Origin: Pseudomonas allokribbensis
GTDB taxonomy: Bacteria; Pseudomonadota; Gammaproteobacteria; Pseudomonadales; Pseudomonadaceae
Assembly (NCBI RefSeq): GCF_014863605.1
Contig: NZ_CP062252.1
Coordinates: forward strand, 2,489,001 to 2,553,000
DNA: 64,000 nt
Reading direction: 5' to 3'
A program made the translations under genes and the position numbers. Shown here piece by piece: positions 1 through 8,310 of this stretch. Position 1 is the first letter of the stretch. The number at the start of each line of letters is the position of its first letter. The notes under the pieces were generated by a model. The model was given only the letters and a program-made list of their open reading frames with translations. It had not been told where the DNA came from and searched no databases.

Positions 1-2
1 CG

Positions 3-347
3 TACATTTTGCATCCACTGAAAGTCATGTTGCGCATGAGCAGCCTGGAAGAGCGCATCGTCGCGGTGCTGCACGATGTGGTCGAGGACTGCGGCATCAG
101 CCTGGATGATTTGCGCAAGGAAGGCTTCAGCGAAGAAGTCTTGTCAGCCATCGAATCGGTGACCAAGGTGCCGGGCGAATCCTACGAGGATTTCGTCGAG
201 CGCGCGGCGCAGAACCCGATCGGGCGGGTGGTGAAACTGGCGGATCTGGAAGAGAACAGCGACCTGTCGCGGATTGCCTCGCCGAGTTGGGAGGATCTGG
301 AGCGGATCGAGAAATATCGGCGGGCGATCGGACGGTTGCGCGCCTGA
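3..347 (+). CDS. HD domain / RelA-SpoT-like protein, 5' truncated by window edge
   Basis: The reading frame is open from the first codon of the window (Y-I-L-H-P-L-K) and ends at 345-347, so this is the C-terminal 114 codons of a gene that begins upstream. The piece carries LHDVVED, the second His-Asp pair of a metal-dependent HD phosphohydrolase, in a context like the hydrolase domain of RelA/SpoT proteins and of stand-alone small HD hydrolases. The natural end after a short helical tail (ERIEKYRRAIGRL) suggests a small single-domain protein and not a long bifunctional RelA/SpoT. The substrate, ppGpp or another nucleotide, cannot be told from this fragment. Confidence 0.75.
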   Translation, partial: YILHPLKVMLRMSSLEERIVAVLHDVVEDCGISLDDLRKEGFSEEVLSAIESVTKVPGESYEDFVERAAQNPIGRVVKLADLEENSDLSRIASPSWEDLERIEKYRRAIGRLRA

Positions 348-375
348 CTCAATTTGAATAGCCAGGAAGGCGACC

Positions 376-1395
376 ATGAAATCCATTCTGTGTTTGTTGA
401 TCGCTGCCGGATTCGGTGCGCTGTTGCAGTTCGAGGGCGTGCCTCACGGTTTGCTGTTGGGCTCGATCCTCGTCACCGCACTTGTCGTCACCCGGTTCGG
501 CTTCGTGCCTGCGACGCCTTATGGGCTGGGTTACATCCAGGTCACGCTGGGCATCGCCACCGGACTGATGTTCGAAGCGTGGGACAGTGCGACCGTTTCG
601 ACGATGTTGCCAAGCCTCGGCGTGTTGCTGCTGTGCCTGACGGTGCAGGTCGCGCTGTCCGCCTGGTGGCTGGCGCGAGGGGCAGGGTGGAACCGCACGG
701 ATGCATTGCTGGCGGTGTATCCGGGGGCGCTGGCGGCGGTGTTTGATTTGCTGGAGTCGGAGAAGGCATCGAGCAAAGTCATCATCGTGCACCTGATGCG
801 GTTGTTGCTGATCACGGTGCTGGTGAGTTTCCTGATTCCCGGGCCGGTATCGGTCGCCGTTGCCGAAGCCGATCCGCTGTCGACAGGCATGGCGTTGACC
901 GTGCTGTCGGTGATCTTCCTCAGCGTGGTGGTCGGGCGATTGCTGCTGGCGATGGGTGTGCCGGCGCCGTTCATGTTGACGGCAATCATCATCACCGCTG
1001 TGTTCGTGAAATCGGGATGGCTGCACGGCTTTCACATGCCGGACTGGAGTTTGAATCTGGCGGCGTTGATTCTCGGGGCGCGGATCGGCTCACGGTTCCA
1101 GGGCCTCGGTTTTAAGGAGCTGGCCCGTCATGGCCGCACGGCGTTGGTCTCGGTGGGTTTGATGATCCTGGTTGCGGCCGGGTTTGCCGAAATGGCGGCG
1201 CGGTTGCTGGGGAGTGATGCGTTGTCGCTGTGGCTGGCGTACATGCCGGGAGCGATCGAGACCATCGCCATCGTGGCATTTGGTGGCGGGTTGAATGTGG
1301 TGTTTATCCTGACTCACCATCTGGTGCGGATGGTGGTGCTGCACTTTGCGCCGGCGTTGTTGGTGCAGGTGCGTAGAGCGCGGGAAGAGGTGTGA
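376..1395 (+). CDS. AbrB family (AbrB-duplication) integral membrane protein
   Basis: A 339-residue, very hydrophobic protein with about ten predicted membrane segments and two related halves, the pattern of the AbrB membrane protein family (Pfam AbrB, older annotation ammonia monooxygenase regulator). The second half carries MPGAIETIAIVAFGGGLNVVFI, and the first half carries the matching VYPGALAAVFDLL. That duplication of a P-G-A motif is typical of the family. Function is not established; a transporter role is often assumed. It starts 28 bp after the HD gene and may share its transcript. The name AbrB should not be confused with the Bacillus DNA-binding AbrB. Confidence 0.85.
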   Translation: MKSILCLLIAAGFGALLQFEGVPHGLLLGSILVTALVVTRFGFVPATPYGLGYIQVTLGIATGLMFEAWDSATVSTMLPSLGVLLLCLTVQVALSAWWLARGAGWNRTDALLAVYPGALAAVFDLLESEKASSKVIIVHLMRLLLITVLVSFLIPGPVSVAVAEADPLSTGMALTVLSVIFLSVVVGRLLLAMGVPAPFMLTAIIITAVFVKSGWLHGFHMPDWSLNLAALILGARIGSRFQGLGFKELARHGRTALVSVGLMILVAAGFAEMAARLLGSDALSLWLAYMPGAIETIAIVAFGGGLNVVFILTHHLVRMVVLHFAPALLVQVRRAREEV

Positions 1396-1434
1396 TTTGT
1401 GCGTCGTTCACTTATTTGTGTCTTGAGGTAGGTC

Positions 1435-1692
1435 ATGGGGTCATGGGTTCGGTGCAAATGTGATGAGCTGGTTCACAAAAACTGGTTTTGCGGGGCGGGT
1501 GTATCTCTGGTGGCTTCAGAGGATGCGCTTGATCTGCCGGATGGAAATCAAATGTCCGCCAATCAACTCGTCGACAAGCTGTTTGCAGAGTCCGACATGC
1601 TTCTCAAATGCTGGAATTGCGCTCGGATCATTTTGTTGAACGAGCGGGGCGGGGAGTTTGATATCAGGTTTTTCGCCCCCGAGCCTGATTGA
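1435..1692 (+). CDS. Small cysteine-rich hypothetical protein
   Basis: An 85-residue protein with a good ribosome binding site (gaggtaggtc) just before ATG 1435. It has a C-K-C pair near residues 7-9, a further Cys in NWFCGAG, and C-W-N-C near residue 60. Spaced Cys pairs of this kind could bind zinc. There is no signal peptide and no membrane segment. I do not recognise a named family. It lies after the AbrB-type gene, and its stop is followed in the same frame by a broken LysR fragment. Coding potential looks real, because the composition is protein-like and no good reverse-strand alternative exists. Confidence 0.6.
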   Translation: MGSWVRCKCDELVHKNWFCGAGVSLVASEDALDLPDGNQMSANQLVDKLFAESDMLLKCWNCARIILLNERGGEFDIRFFAPEPD

Positions 1693-1920
1693 TCGGCGGT
1701 GCTGTCGGTGCCGCACTTTCTGTTGCTGATGTCAGTGCTGGCGAGTACCGATCTGGTGGCGATGTTGCCGTCGCGGCTGGTGCGCGACCGTTCAGCGTTG
1801 CAGGTGGTCGAGCCGCCGCTGGCGGTGCCGGGTTACGAGATGGTGATGCTCTGGGCCGAGCGCTCGCATCGGGATCCGGTTCACAAATGGTTTCGCGAAC
1901 ATCTGGTGGCGTCCGTGTGA
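1693..1920 (+). pseudogene. LysR-type regulator C-terminal remnant
   Basis: About 75 codons directly after the stop of the small Cys-rich gene read as the end of a LysR effector-binding domain: VPHFLLLMSVLASTDLVAMLPSRL, then VEPPLAVPGYEMVMLW and a final RSHRDPVHKWFREHL. These match the usual late-domain pattern of the PcpR/NodD-like LysR branch, where a P-H-F is followed by DLVA.LP.R and W.ER.H.DP...W. The helix-turn-helix and the first two thirds of the gene are missing, so this is a deletion remnant. A GTG at 1699 could start a 73-residue peptide, but no ribosome binding site supports it. Confidence 0.6.
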
Positions 1921-1921
1921 A

Positions 1922-1990
1922 TCATGCATGCCCCAGGGCAATCGCAAACGAGACGACGATCATGCACGCAAACGCAAAATTGAGATTCAT
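1922..1990 (-). CDS. Possible 22-residue hydrophobic micropeptide
   Basis: On the minus strand a short frame opens with ATG at 1988-1990 and ends with TGA at 1922-1924. It encodes M-N-L-N-F-A-F-A-C-M followed by I-V-V-S-F-A-I-A-L-G-H-A, almost wholly hydrophobic, like a lone membrane helix or a bare signal sequence. An AGGA element (caggatgaacaccc) precedes the ATG at a workable distance. It diverges from the DeoR-type gene. The size is below usual gene-finder limits, so support is only the composition plus the ribosome binding site. Confidence 0.3.
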   Translation of the reverse strand: MNLNFAFACMIVVSFAIALGHA

Positions 1991-2167
1991 GGGTGTTCAT
2001 CCTGAGCCTTATTGAAGTGGTGCCATTGTGAACAGGCCCGATGCAAAGAAAAAATTCGGCTTCATGATTTCAATGATCGAAACAATTGATACCAGCCGGT
2101 TTGTGTTTGCTCGAGGCTTTGGTTAGTCTCGTTAAACCTGCAACTACAAGCACAAACAGGCATAACC

Positions 2168-2953
2168 ATGCACGATCATTCCGTTGCCGAGCTCCCCTCC
2201 CTGCGTCGGCAGAAAATCCTCCTGATTCTCGAACGTGACGGCAAGGTCATGGCTTCCGAGTTGAGCCAGCACTTTGCGGTGTCCGAAGACACCATCCGCC
2301 GCGATCTGGCGGAACTGGACAATGCCGGCCTGGTGCAGCGAGTGCACGGTGGGGCGCTGCCGCGACCGAAGGATACCGGCAAGGATTACTTCACGCGGAT
2401 CAGTGAAACCGACGAGGTGAAAACCAGTCTCGCGCAACTGGCGGCAGGCAGGGTGAAGAATGGTCAGATCGTGTTGTTCGATTCCGGCACCACCACGTTG
2501 CAGATCGCCCGTTCGCTGCCCTCGGATATTTCCATCACGGCGGTCACTACGTCACCGATGACAGCAATCACGCTGGCGGAATACAAGGGCATCAAAGTAA
2601 TTCTGGCGGGCGGCCAGCTGAATCTGGCGACGATGTCGGTCAGTGGCCACGAAACGGTGCGACTGCTGCAAAGCATCAAGGCGGATGTGCTGTTTACCGG
2701 GGTTTGTGCGATTCATCCGGAAGTGGGGCTGAGCTCGCTGTATTTCGATGAAGTGCCGGTGAAGCAGGCGTTGTTCGACAGTGCGGCGCAGGTGATTGCC
2801 GTGACCACGGCGGACAAGCTGGGGGCGGTGGAGCCTTTTGTGGTCGCACCTTGCAGCCGGGTGCATACGTTGATCACCGAGCGGCACCTGGCGTCAGGCA
2901 GTGCCGAGGATTACCGGCGGTTGGGGATTGAGGTGGAGCAGTTGCAGGACTGA
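2168..2953 (+). CDS. DeoR/GlpR family transcriptional regulator
   Basis: A 261-residue protein with an N-terminal DeoR helix-turn-helix (about residues 12-65: LRRQKILLILERDGKVMASEL, then VSEDTIRRDLAEL, then VHGGALP) and the C-terminal sugar-phosphate sensor domain (DeoRC), including DSGTTTLQIA and TTSPMTAITLA. These proteins usually repress sugar or related catabolic operons and respond to a phosphorylated metabolite. The gene converges on the polyamine catabolic pair that follows and stands alone. The AT-rich upstream stretch at about 2060-2110 is the likely promoter and operator region. No target can be named from the window. Confidence 0.88.
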   Translation: MHDHSVAELPSLRRQKILLILERDGKVMASELSQHFAVSEDTIRRDLAELDNAGLVQRVHGGALPRPKDTGKDYFTRISETDEVKTSLAQLAAGRVKNGQIVLFDSGTTTLQIARSLPSDISITAVTTSPMTAITLAEYKGIKVILAGGQLNLATMSVSGHETVRLLQSIKADVLFTGVCAIHPEVGLSSLYFDEVPVKQALFDSAAQVIAVTTADKLGAVEPFVVAPCSRVHTLITERHLASGSAEDYRRLGIEVEQLQD

Positions 2954-2966
2954 CGTTTTGGAGCGA

Positions 2967-2997
2967 AACAAAAGGCCCCACCGCTCGCGATGGGGCC
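2967..2997 (-). terminator. Intrinsic terminator of the FAD oxidase gene
   Basis: Stem GGCCCCA / TGGGGCC (2974-2980 and 2991-2997) with a 10-nt loop. Read on the minus strand it is followed by a U-rich run (TTTTGTTT), so it ends the transcript of the puuA/puuB-like pair. Confidence 0.65.
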
Positions 2998-3004
2998 CGT
3001 TCAA

Positions 3005-4300
3005 TCAGCGCAGTTTTTCCAGCATCTGGTAGTACCACATGCCGGCGGCCAGCATCGGATTCCCCAGCAGATCCCCCATCGGCACCCGAATGTGCGAGCA
3101 CGCGGCAAACGTGTCGAACTGCTGCATCTGCCCGGTGATCGCCCGGCTCATGATTTCGCCCATGATGTGGGTCGTGGCGATGCCGTGGCCAGAGTAGCCC
3201 TGGCAATACCAGACGTTGTCCGAAAGCTTGCCCAGTTGCGGAATGCGGTTGATGACGATGCCCATCGCGCAGCTCCACTGGTAGTCGATTTTCACCCCCT
3301 TGAGCGCCGGGAAGGTCTGTTCGATGCACGGCCGCAGTTCGCCGGCGATGTCCCTTGAGTCCTTGCCGCTGTAGTTGGCGCCGCCGCCGAACAGCAGGCG
3401 GCCGTCGGCAGTGAGGCGGTAGTAGTCGAGGACGAAACGGCAGTCGTACACGGCGAGGTCTTCGGGGTTGATCTGTTTGGCCAGGTTCCCCAACGGTTCG
3501 GTGGTGACGATGCCGCCCATGGCCGGGAAGATCTTGCCCTTGAGCTGGCCCGGTTCGAGCCTGTGGTAGACGTCGCCGGCCAGCAGCACCTGATTGGCGT
3601 CGATCCGGCCGTGGGCCGTGCGAACGCCCGGGCTGTCGCCGTGAATGATCTCCAGCACTTCGCTGTTTTCGAATATCAGTGCGCCGAGGCTTTCCGCTGC
3701 CCGCGCCTCGCCGATGCACAGGTTGAGCGGGTGCAGGTGCATGTTGCGAGTGTTCTTGATCGCGCCGTGATAGAGGTCGCTTTGCAGCAGGTCGCGCACC
3801 TGGCTGCGGTCGAGCAGGCTGACCTCATCGCCCATGCCTCGGCGTACGGCTTCGTCGTAGTCGCTGCGCAGACCGGCCATGTGGCTCGGCTTGTACGCCG
3901 CGTGCAAATGGCCGTGCTTGAGGTCGCAATCGATTCCGTATTTCTCGACCCGTTGCTGGATGATTTCGTGCCCGCGCCAGCGCAGGTGCCAGATGAAGTC
4001 GTCGACTTCATCGCCCAGCGTATTGCGCATCTGTTTGCGCATCGCGCCGTCGCCGGACAGGCTGCCGGTGACCTGGCCGCCGTTGCGCCCGGTGGCGCCC
4101 CAGCCGATCTTGTGGCTTTCGACGATGGCGACTTTCAGGCCTTTTTCGGCCAGTTCGACGGCGGTGGCGACGCCGGTGAAACCGCCGCCGATGATCACCA
4201 CATCGACCTTGTGCCGACCTTGCAGGGACGGGTAGTCGGTGTCGCGGTTGAGGGTGGCGGTGTAGTAGGAATTGCTGCGTTCAGTCATGTCGGTATCCAA
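3005..4300 (-). CDS. FAD-dependent oxidoreductase, gamma-glutamylputrescine oxidase-like
   Basis: A 431-residue DAO-family flavoprotein. The dinucleotide motif VVIIGGGFTGVATAVELAE is near residues 34-52 and is followed by GATGRNGGQ, the GRNGGQ block found in PuuB/PauB-type enzymes. The C-terminus keeps CQGYSGHGIATTHIMGE. The expected reaction is oxidation of a gamma-glutamylated polyamine to an aldehyde plus ammonia and hydrogen peroxide. It lies 21 bp downstream of a glutamine synthetase-like ligase, the partner that makes such substrates, which supports a polyamine role. A second in-frame ATG four codons in is an alternative start. Pseudomonads carry several paralogues, so the exact polyamine is uncertain. 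Confidence 0.85.
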   Translation of the reverse strand: MDTDMTERSNSYYTATLNRDTDYPSLQGRHKVDVVIIGGGFTGVATAVELAEKGLKVAIVESHKIGWGATGRNGGQVTGSLSGDGAMRKQMRNTLGDEVDDFIWHLRWRGHEIIQQRVEKYGIDCDLKHGHLHAAYKPSHMAGLRSDYDEAVRRGMGDEVSLLDRSQVRDLLQSDLYHGAIKNTRNMHLHPLNLCIGEARAAESLGALIFENSEVLEIIHGDSPGVRTAHGRIDANQVLLAGDVYHRLEPGQLKGKIFPAMGGIVTTEPLGNLAKQINPEDLAVYDCRFVLDYYRLTADGRLLFGGGANYSGKDSRDIAGELRPCIEQTFPALKGVKIDYQWSCAMGIVINRIPQLGKLSDNVWYCQGYSGHGIATTHIMGEIMSRAITGQMQQFDTFAACSHIRVPMGDLLGNPMLAAGMWYYQMLEKLR

Positions 4301-4321
4301 GGCAAAAAGAGGAAAAAAGGA

Positions 4322-5692
4322 TCAGGCTTCGGTCAGATACCAGCGCCAGTCCTGCTCACCCACTTCGGCCATGAACTGCCGGTATTCCGCACGCTTCACT
4401 GCCAGATACACCCCGAGAAACGCCTGTCCCAGTGCATCACGCGCCCACACCGATTGTTCCAGCGCCGTGAGCGAGGTCAGCCAGTCGGTCGGCAGCAATT
4501 CTTTCGCCTGCGCATAGCCATTGCCTTGCACCGGTTCGCCCGGATCGATGTCTTCTTTTATGCCGCGATGAATGCCCGCCAGGATCGCCGCCGCTGCCAG
4601 ATACGGGTTGGCATCGGCGCCGCAGATGCGGTGTTCGATGTGCCGGGTGTTGGCCGGGCCGCCAGGCACGCGCAGGCTGACGGTGCGGTTGTCGACGCCC
4701 CAGGTCGGCGCCAGTGGCGCGTAGCTGTTGGCCTGGAAGCGGCGGTAGGAGTTGGCGTTGGGGCAGAACAGCAGCAGCGAATCGAGCAAGGAGGCGAGCA
4801 TCCCGCCAATCGCCGTGCGTAACAGCGGCGTGCCGGCCGGATCTTCGGAGGCAAACAGATTGCGCCCCTCGGCATCGGCGAGGCTGACGTGCATGTGCAT
4901 GCCGGTGCCGGCCAGGTGATCGAACGGTTTGGCCATGAACGTCGCCTGCATCCCGTGCTTGTGCGCCACGGCTTTGACCAGCCGTTTGTAGCGCACGGCC
5001 TGGTCCATCGCCTCTAGCGCATCGCCGTGTTCAAGGGTGATTTCCACCTGGCCCGGTGCGTATTCCGAGATCGCCGTGCGGGCCGGAATGCCGTGCAGTT
5101 TGCAGGCGCTGTAGAGGTCGGCGAGGAATGGTTCGATCTGCTCCAGCTCGCGCAAACCGTAGACCTGCGTGTGCCTCGGTCGACCGCCGTCGGCATCCAG
5201 CGCCGGTTGCGGACGACCGTTGTGATCGCGTTTGGCGTCGAGCAGATAGAACTCCAGTTCGCAGGCCATCACCGGGTGGTAACCCTCGGCTTTCAAGCGG
5301 TCGATGACCTTGATCAGCAAGTGACGCGGGTCGGCAATGCTCGCCGGCATGCCCTGTTCCGGGTGCATGCTGACCTGCACCGCAGCGGTCGGAATCTGCC
5401 GCCACGGCAGGCGTACCAGACTGCCTTCCAGCGGGTAGGCGCGGCAGTCGATGTCGCCGACGTCCCACACCAGACCGGAATTTTCCACGTCCTCGCCGTG
5501 CACGGTCAGACCGAGGATGGTGCTCGGCAGCGGGCGCCCGCTTTCGTACACGGCGAGCAGTTCTTCGCGGTGCAACAACTTGCCGCGGGGCACGCCGTTG
5601 GCATCGAGGATGAACAGCTCGATCATGTCGATGTCGGGGTTCTGATCGAGAAAGCGACGGGCGTCTTCAATGGCTGCGAATTTCATAATCAA
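4322..5692 (-). CDS. Glutamine synthetase family ligase, gamma-glutamylpolyamine synthetase-like (PuuA/PauA)
   Basis: A 456-residue protein with the glutamine synthetase fold: an N-terminal beta-grasp, then a catalytic domain with ELEFYLLD (metal ligands), GQVEITLEHGDAL, and GTGMHMHVSL. It ends with the ANTRHIEHRICGADANPYL block. The tyrosine adenylylation motif of nitrogen-assimilating GlnA is not evident, and the N-terminus (NGVPRGKLL) resembles the PuuA/PauA/SpuI group. Expected reaction: ATP-dependent joining of glutamate to a polyamine such as putrescine or cadaverine. It is the first gene of a two-gene operon with the flavin oxidase. The start is ATG 5692; ATG 5686 (MKFAAIEDA) is equally possible. 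Confidence 0.87.
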   Translation of the reverse strand: MIMKFAAIEDARRFLDQNPDIDMIELFILDANGVPRGKLLHREELLAVYESGRPLPSTILGLTVHGEDVENSGLVWDVGDIDCRAYPLEGSLVRLPWRQIPTAAVQVSMHPEQGMPASIADPRHLLIKVIDRLKAEGYHPVMACELEFYLLDAKRDHNGRPQPALDADGGRPRHTQVYGLRELEQIEPFLADLYSACKLHGIPARTAISEYAPGQVEITLEHGDALEAMDQAVRYKRLVKAVAHKHGMQATFMAKPFDHLAGTGMHMHVSLADAEGRNLFASEDPAGTPLLRTAIGGMLASLLDSLLLFCPNANSYRRFQANSYAPLAPTWGVDNRTVSLRVPGGPANTRHIEHRICGADANPYLAAAAILAGIHRGIKEDIDPGEPVQGNGYAQAKELLPTDWLTSLTALEQSVWARDALGQAFLGVYLAVKRAEYRQFMAEVGEQDWRWYLTEA

Positions 5693-6175
5693 TCACTCAC
5701 GATGGCGCCGCACAGGCGCGCAGATTCGGGCCGGACGCAGCTCGGCAAAAGGCGCGGGCGTCCTGGCAGGGATATCGAAAAAAGTATTCGGATTGTGGCG
5801 AGGGAGCTTGCTCCCGCTGGACTGCGCAGCAGTCATTTCTGTTTTGGGGACACTGCGTGTCCCGGCGGGAGCAAGCTCCCTCGCCACAGGACTAGCAGAT
5901 ATCCGGCGGGCGTGCGGAGTGACGCAGCTTGGAGCGGCTCAGGGCCATGGGGAGATTGACGATGCGATTCATGCGCGGCCCCTGTGAAGGAGGGCGCACA
6001 GTGCAGAGACGTTCAACGATTCTGATTGTTGTAGTGACGTGCTCATGACGCGTGTTTCCGTTGGCGGAAAACGTCGGCGGCGGGAGTGTCCCGCCATGCC
6101 GGTGTGGCTGGATAGTAAGGGGGAACTCCCGGATAAGTAAACGCCTGATTCCGGAGGGCGTGGCGAGCCCCCGGT
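5693..6175. other. Intergenic region with REPIN, 483 bp without a gene
   Basis: No protein-coding frame is convincing here. The stretch holds the promoter side of the glutamine synthetase-like gene, a REPIN at 5794-5888 and a short GC-rich hairpin GGCGGGA / TCCCGCC at 6079-6095. The right part lies downstream of the minus-strand chrA gene, so the hairpin could help end that transcript, although no U-run is seen. Confidence 0.6.
5794..5888. repeat. REPIN: two inverted REP elements
   Basis: The left half, TGTGGCGAGGGAGCTTGCTC at 5794 onward with the small palindrome gactgcgcagcagtc, is mirrored by the right half ending GAGCAAGCTCCCTCGCCACA at 5888, with the palindrome gggacactgcgtgtccc between. 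This is the doublet form of the P. fluorescens-type REP sequence, mobilised by a REP-associated tyrosine transposase (RAYT) encoded elsewhere. It sits between the glutamine synthetase-like gene and chrA, as usual for such elements. Confidence 0.9.
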
Positions 6176-7522
6176 TCAGCGCAACAGGTGAAACCCCAGC
6201 CCGACGAGGGCGCAAACGATCAACACCTCGATCACCCCGCGCTTGAAAACAAACAGTGCGAGGGTTGCCGCCAGTGCGAGCAATAGCGCAAAAAAGTCAG
6301 GTTGCCCGGCAAACCCCTGGGGCCAGAACACGTGGTAAGCAAAGAAACACGCCAGATTGAGGATCACCCCGACCACGGCGGCGGTGATCGCAGTCAGCGG
6401 TGCGGTGAACTTCAGTTCGTTGTGGGTCGACTCCACCAGCGGTCCGCCGGCGAAGATGAACAGGAACGAAGGCAGAAAGGTGAACCAGGTCACCAGCGTC
6501 GCGGCCAGCGCGCCGGCGGCAAACGCATGTTCCGGGCCGAACGTCGGTTGCACGTAAGCCCCGACGAACCCGACAAACGCCACCACCATGATCAGCGGCC
6601 CCGGCGTGGTCTCGCCCAGGGCCAGGCCGTCGATCATCTGCGTCGGCGTCAGCCAGCCGTAATGCCCGACCGCGCCTTGATACACATAGGGCAGCACGGC
6701 GTAAGCGCCGCCGAAGGTCAGCAGCGCCGCTTTGGTGAAAAACCAGCCCATCTGCGTGAAGGTGCCGTTCCAGCCGAACAGCGCGGTCAGCAGCGCCATC
6801 GGCAGACACCACAGCAACGCGCCGACCAGCGCCAGACGTAGCAGCCTCGGCAGGCTGAACCGTGCATGTTCGGGCGTTGGCGTGTCGTCATCGATCAGTG
6901 CCGGGCCGAAGGATTTTTCGCTGCCACGATGACCGCCGTGGTTGAACCGCTGCGGCGCCCAGCGTCCGCCGAAATACCCGATCAATGCCGCACCAAGCAC
7001 GATCAGCGGGAACGGTACGTTGAAGGCGAAAATCGCCACGAACGCTGCTCCGGCAATCGCCCACAGCCAGCCATTCTTCAAGGCCCGCGAACCGATGCGA
7101 TGGGCCGCGTGCAACACAATCGCGGTCACCGCCGGTTTGATCCCGTAAAACACCCCGGCCACTACCGGCACATCGCCAAGCGCAATATAAATCCAGGAAA
7201 GGACAATCAGAATCAGCAGCGACGGCAGCACAAACAGCGCCCCGGCCAGCACGCCGCCGCCCGTGCGGTGCAGCAGCCAGCCGATGTAGGTCGCCAGTTG
7301 CTGGGCCTCCGGGCCGGGCAGCAACATGCAGTAGTTGAGCGCGTGCAGGAAGCGCCGCTCGGAGATCCAGCGCCGGCGCTCCACCAGTTCCTGATGCATG
7401 ATCGCGATCTGCCCGGCGGGGCCGCCGAAACCGATGCAGCCGAGCTTGAGCCAGAAGGGCCAGGCCTGGCGCAGGCTGACAGGCTGGGGGCGGGGCAAGT
7501 CCTCAGGGGGCGTTGTGCTCAA
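6176..7522 (-). CDS. chrA: Chromate efflux transporter, two-domain ChrA
   Basis: A 448-residue CHR-family membrane protein. The N-terminal half has the signature FGGPAGQIAIMHQELVERRRWI, followed by LPGPEAQQLATYIGW. The second half has the matching FTKAALLTFGGAYAVLPYV and LALGETTPGPLIMVVAFVGF. Two duplicated halves of opposite topology are typical of long-chain ChrA, which exports chromate. Between the halves lies a charged linker (around residues 200-225). It follows moaE by 71 bp on the same strand and might receive read-through from the fdhD-moa operon, but a separate promoter in that gap is also possible. Confidence 0.9.
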   Translation of the reverse strand: MSTTPPEDLPRPQPVSLRQAWPFWLKLGCIGFGGPAGQIAIMHQELVERRRWISERRFLHALNYCMLLPGPEAQQLATYIGWLLHRTGGGVLAGALFVLPSLLILIVLSWIYIALGDVPVVAGVFYGIKPAVTAIVLHAAHRIGSRALKNGWLWAIAGAAFVAIFAFNVPFPLIVLGAALIGYFGGRWAPQRFNHGGHRGSEKSFGPALIDDDTPTPEHARFSLPRLLRLALVGALLWCLPMALLTALFGWNGTFTQMGWFFTKAALLTFGGAYAVLPYVYQGAVGHYGWLTPTQMIDGLALGETTPGPLIMVVAFVGFVGAYVQPTFGPEHAFAAGALAATLVTWFTFLPSFLFIFAGGPLVESTHNELKFTAPLTAITAAVVGVILNLACFFAYHVFWPQGFAGQPDFFALLLALAATLALFVFKRGVIEVLIVCALVGLGFHLLR

Positions 7523-7593
7523 GTGCGGCTCCGCGTTCGAATCGTCGGGAACCGCTATCTAATCAGGCTTTTGTTGCATCCGACAGTGCCCCG

Positions 7594-8055
7594 TCAGGCA
7601 TGCGCCAGACTCCAGCGAAACGCCGCATTCTGATCACTCTCCCGCGCCTCAACCCAATGCGAGCCCTCAGGCGTGGACTCACGCTTCCAGAACGGCGCAC
7701 GCGTCTTCAGCACATCCATGATGAACGCACAGGCTTCAAACGCCGCATGCCGATGTTTGCTGCTGACGCCGACAAACACGATCGGATCGGTCACCGACAG
7801 CGCGCCGACCCGATGCACGATCTCCACCGCCAACAGCGGCCAGCGCTCGCGGGCCTGTTCGGCTATCTGTTCCAAAGCCTTCTCGGTCATGCCCGGATAG
7901 TGTTCGAGGAACAGTTCGTTAACCGTTTGGCCGACATTCAGATCACGCACGTAACCGATGAAGTTCACCACCGCGCCCACCCGTGGATTGCGTGCATGCA
8001 AATCCGCAATCAACTGACCGGCATCGAAGCTTTTACGCTGGACTCGAACGCCCAT
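7594..8055 (-). CDS. moaE: Molybdopterin synthase catalytic subunit MoaE
   Basis: A 153-residue MoaE. It forms a heterotetramer with MoaD and converts cyclic pyranopterin monophosphate to molybdopterin by adding two sulfurs. Visible family blocks are VGAVVNFIGYVRDLN, the LFLEHYPGMTEKAL stretch, VEIVHRVGALSVTDPIVFVGVSS and HRHAAFEACAFIMDVLKTRAPFWKRE, which holds the conserved lysines near the C-terminus. It begins 3 bp after moaD ends and is the last gene of the fdhD-moaC-moaD-moaE operon. Length is normal for the family. Confidence 0.95.
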   Translation of the reverse strand: MGVRVQRKSFDAGQLIADLHARNPRVGAVVNFIGYVRDLNVGQTVNELFLEHYPGMTEKALEQIAEQARERWPLLAVEIVHRVGALSVTDPIVFVGVSSKHRHAAFEACAFIMDVLKTRAPFWKRESTPEGSHWVEARESDQNAAFRWSLAHA

Positions 8056-8058
8056 GGC

Positions 8059-8310
8059 TCACCCCCCCGTGACCGGTGGGAAAAACGCGATCTCGTCGAA
8101 ATCCTCAATGGCCTGATCCGGCTGGCACAACTCCTGATTCACCGCACACATCAGGTTGCCGGCGCCGAGCACTTCGCGCCACAAGTCGCCACGCTGCATC
8201 AGCATCTGCCGCACGTCCTCTACGCTGGCGAGGGCGCTGCTGGCCGGAATCTTTTCACCGCCCAGATTGAGCCGGTCACGGTAGCTGGCGAAGTAGTTGA
8301 TCAGAATCAT
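8059..8310 (-). CDS. moaD: Molybdopterin synthase sulfur carrier subunit MoaD
   Basis: An 83-residue ubiquitin-like protein starting [14 protein letters not shown] and ending FFPPVTGG. The terminal double glycine is the site that becomes a thiocarboxylate and donates sulfur to MoaE-bound precursor. The start ATG at 8308-8310 overlaps the moaC stop by 4 bp (ATGA), a sign of translational coupling. A longer frame runs upstream but would only re-read moaC in another frame, so the short start is chosen. Confidence 0.93.
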   Translation of the reverse strand: MILINYFASYRDRLNLGGEKIPASSALASVEDVRQMLMQRGDLWREVLGAGNLMCAVNQELCQPDQAIEDFDEIAFFPPVTGG

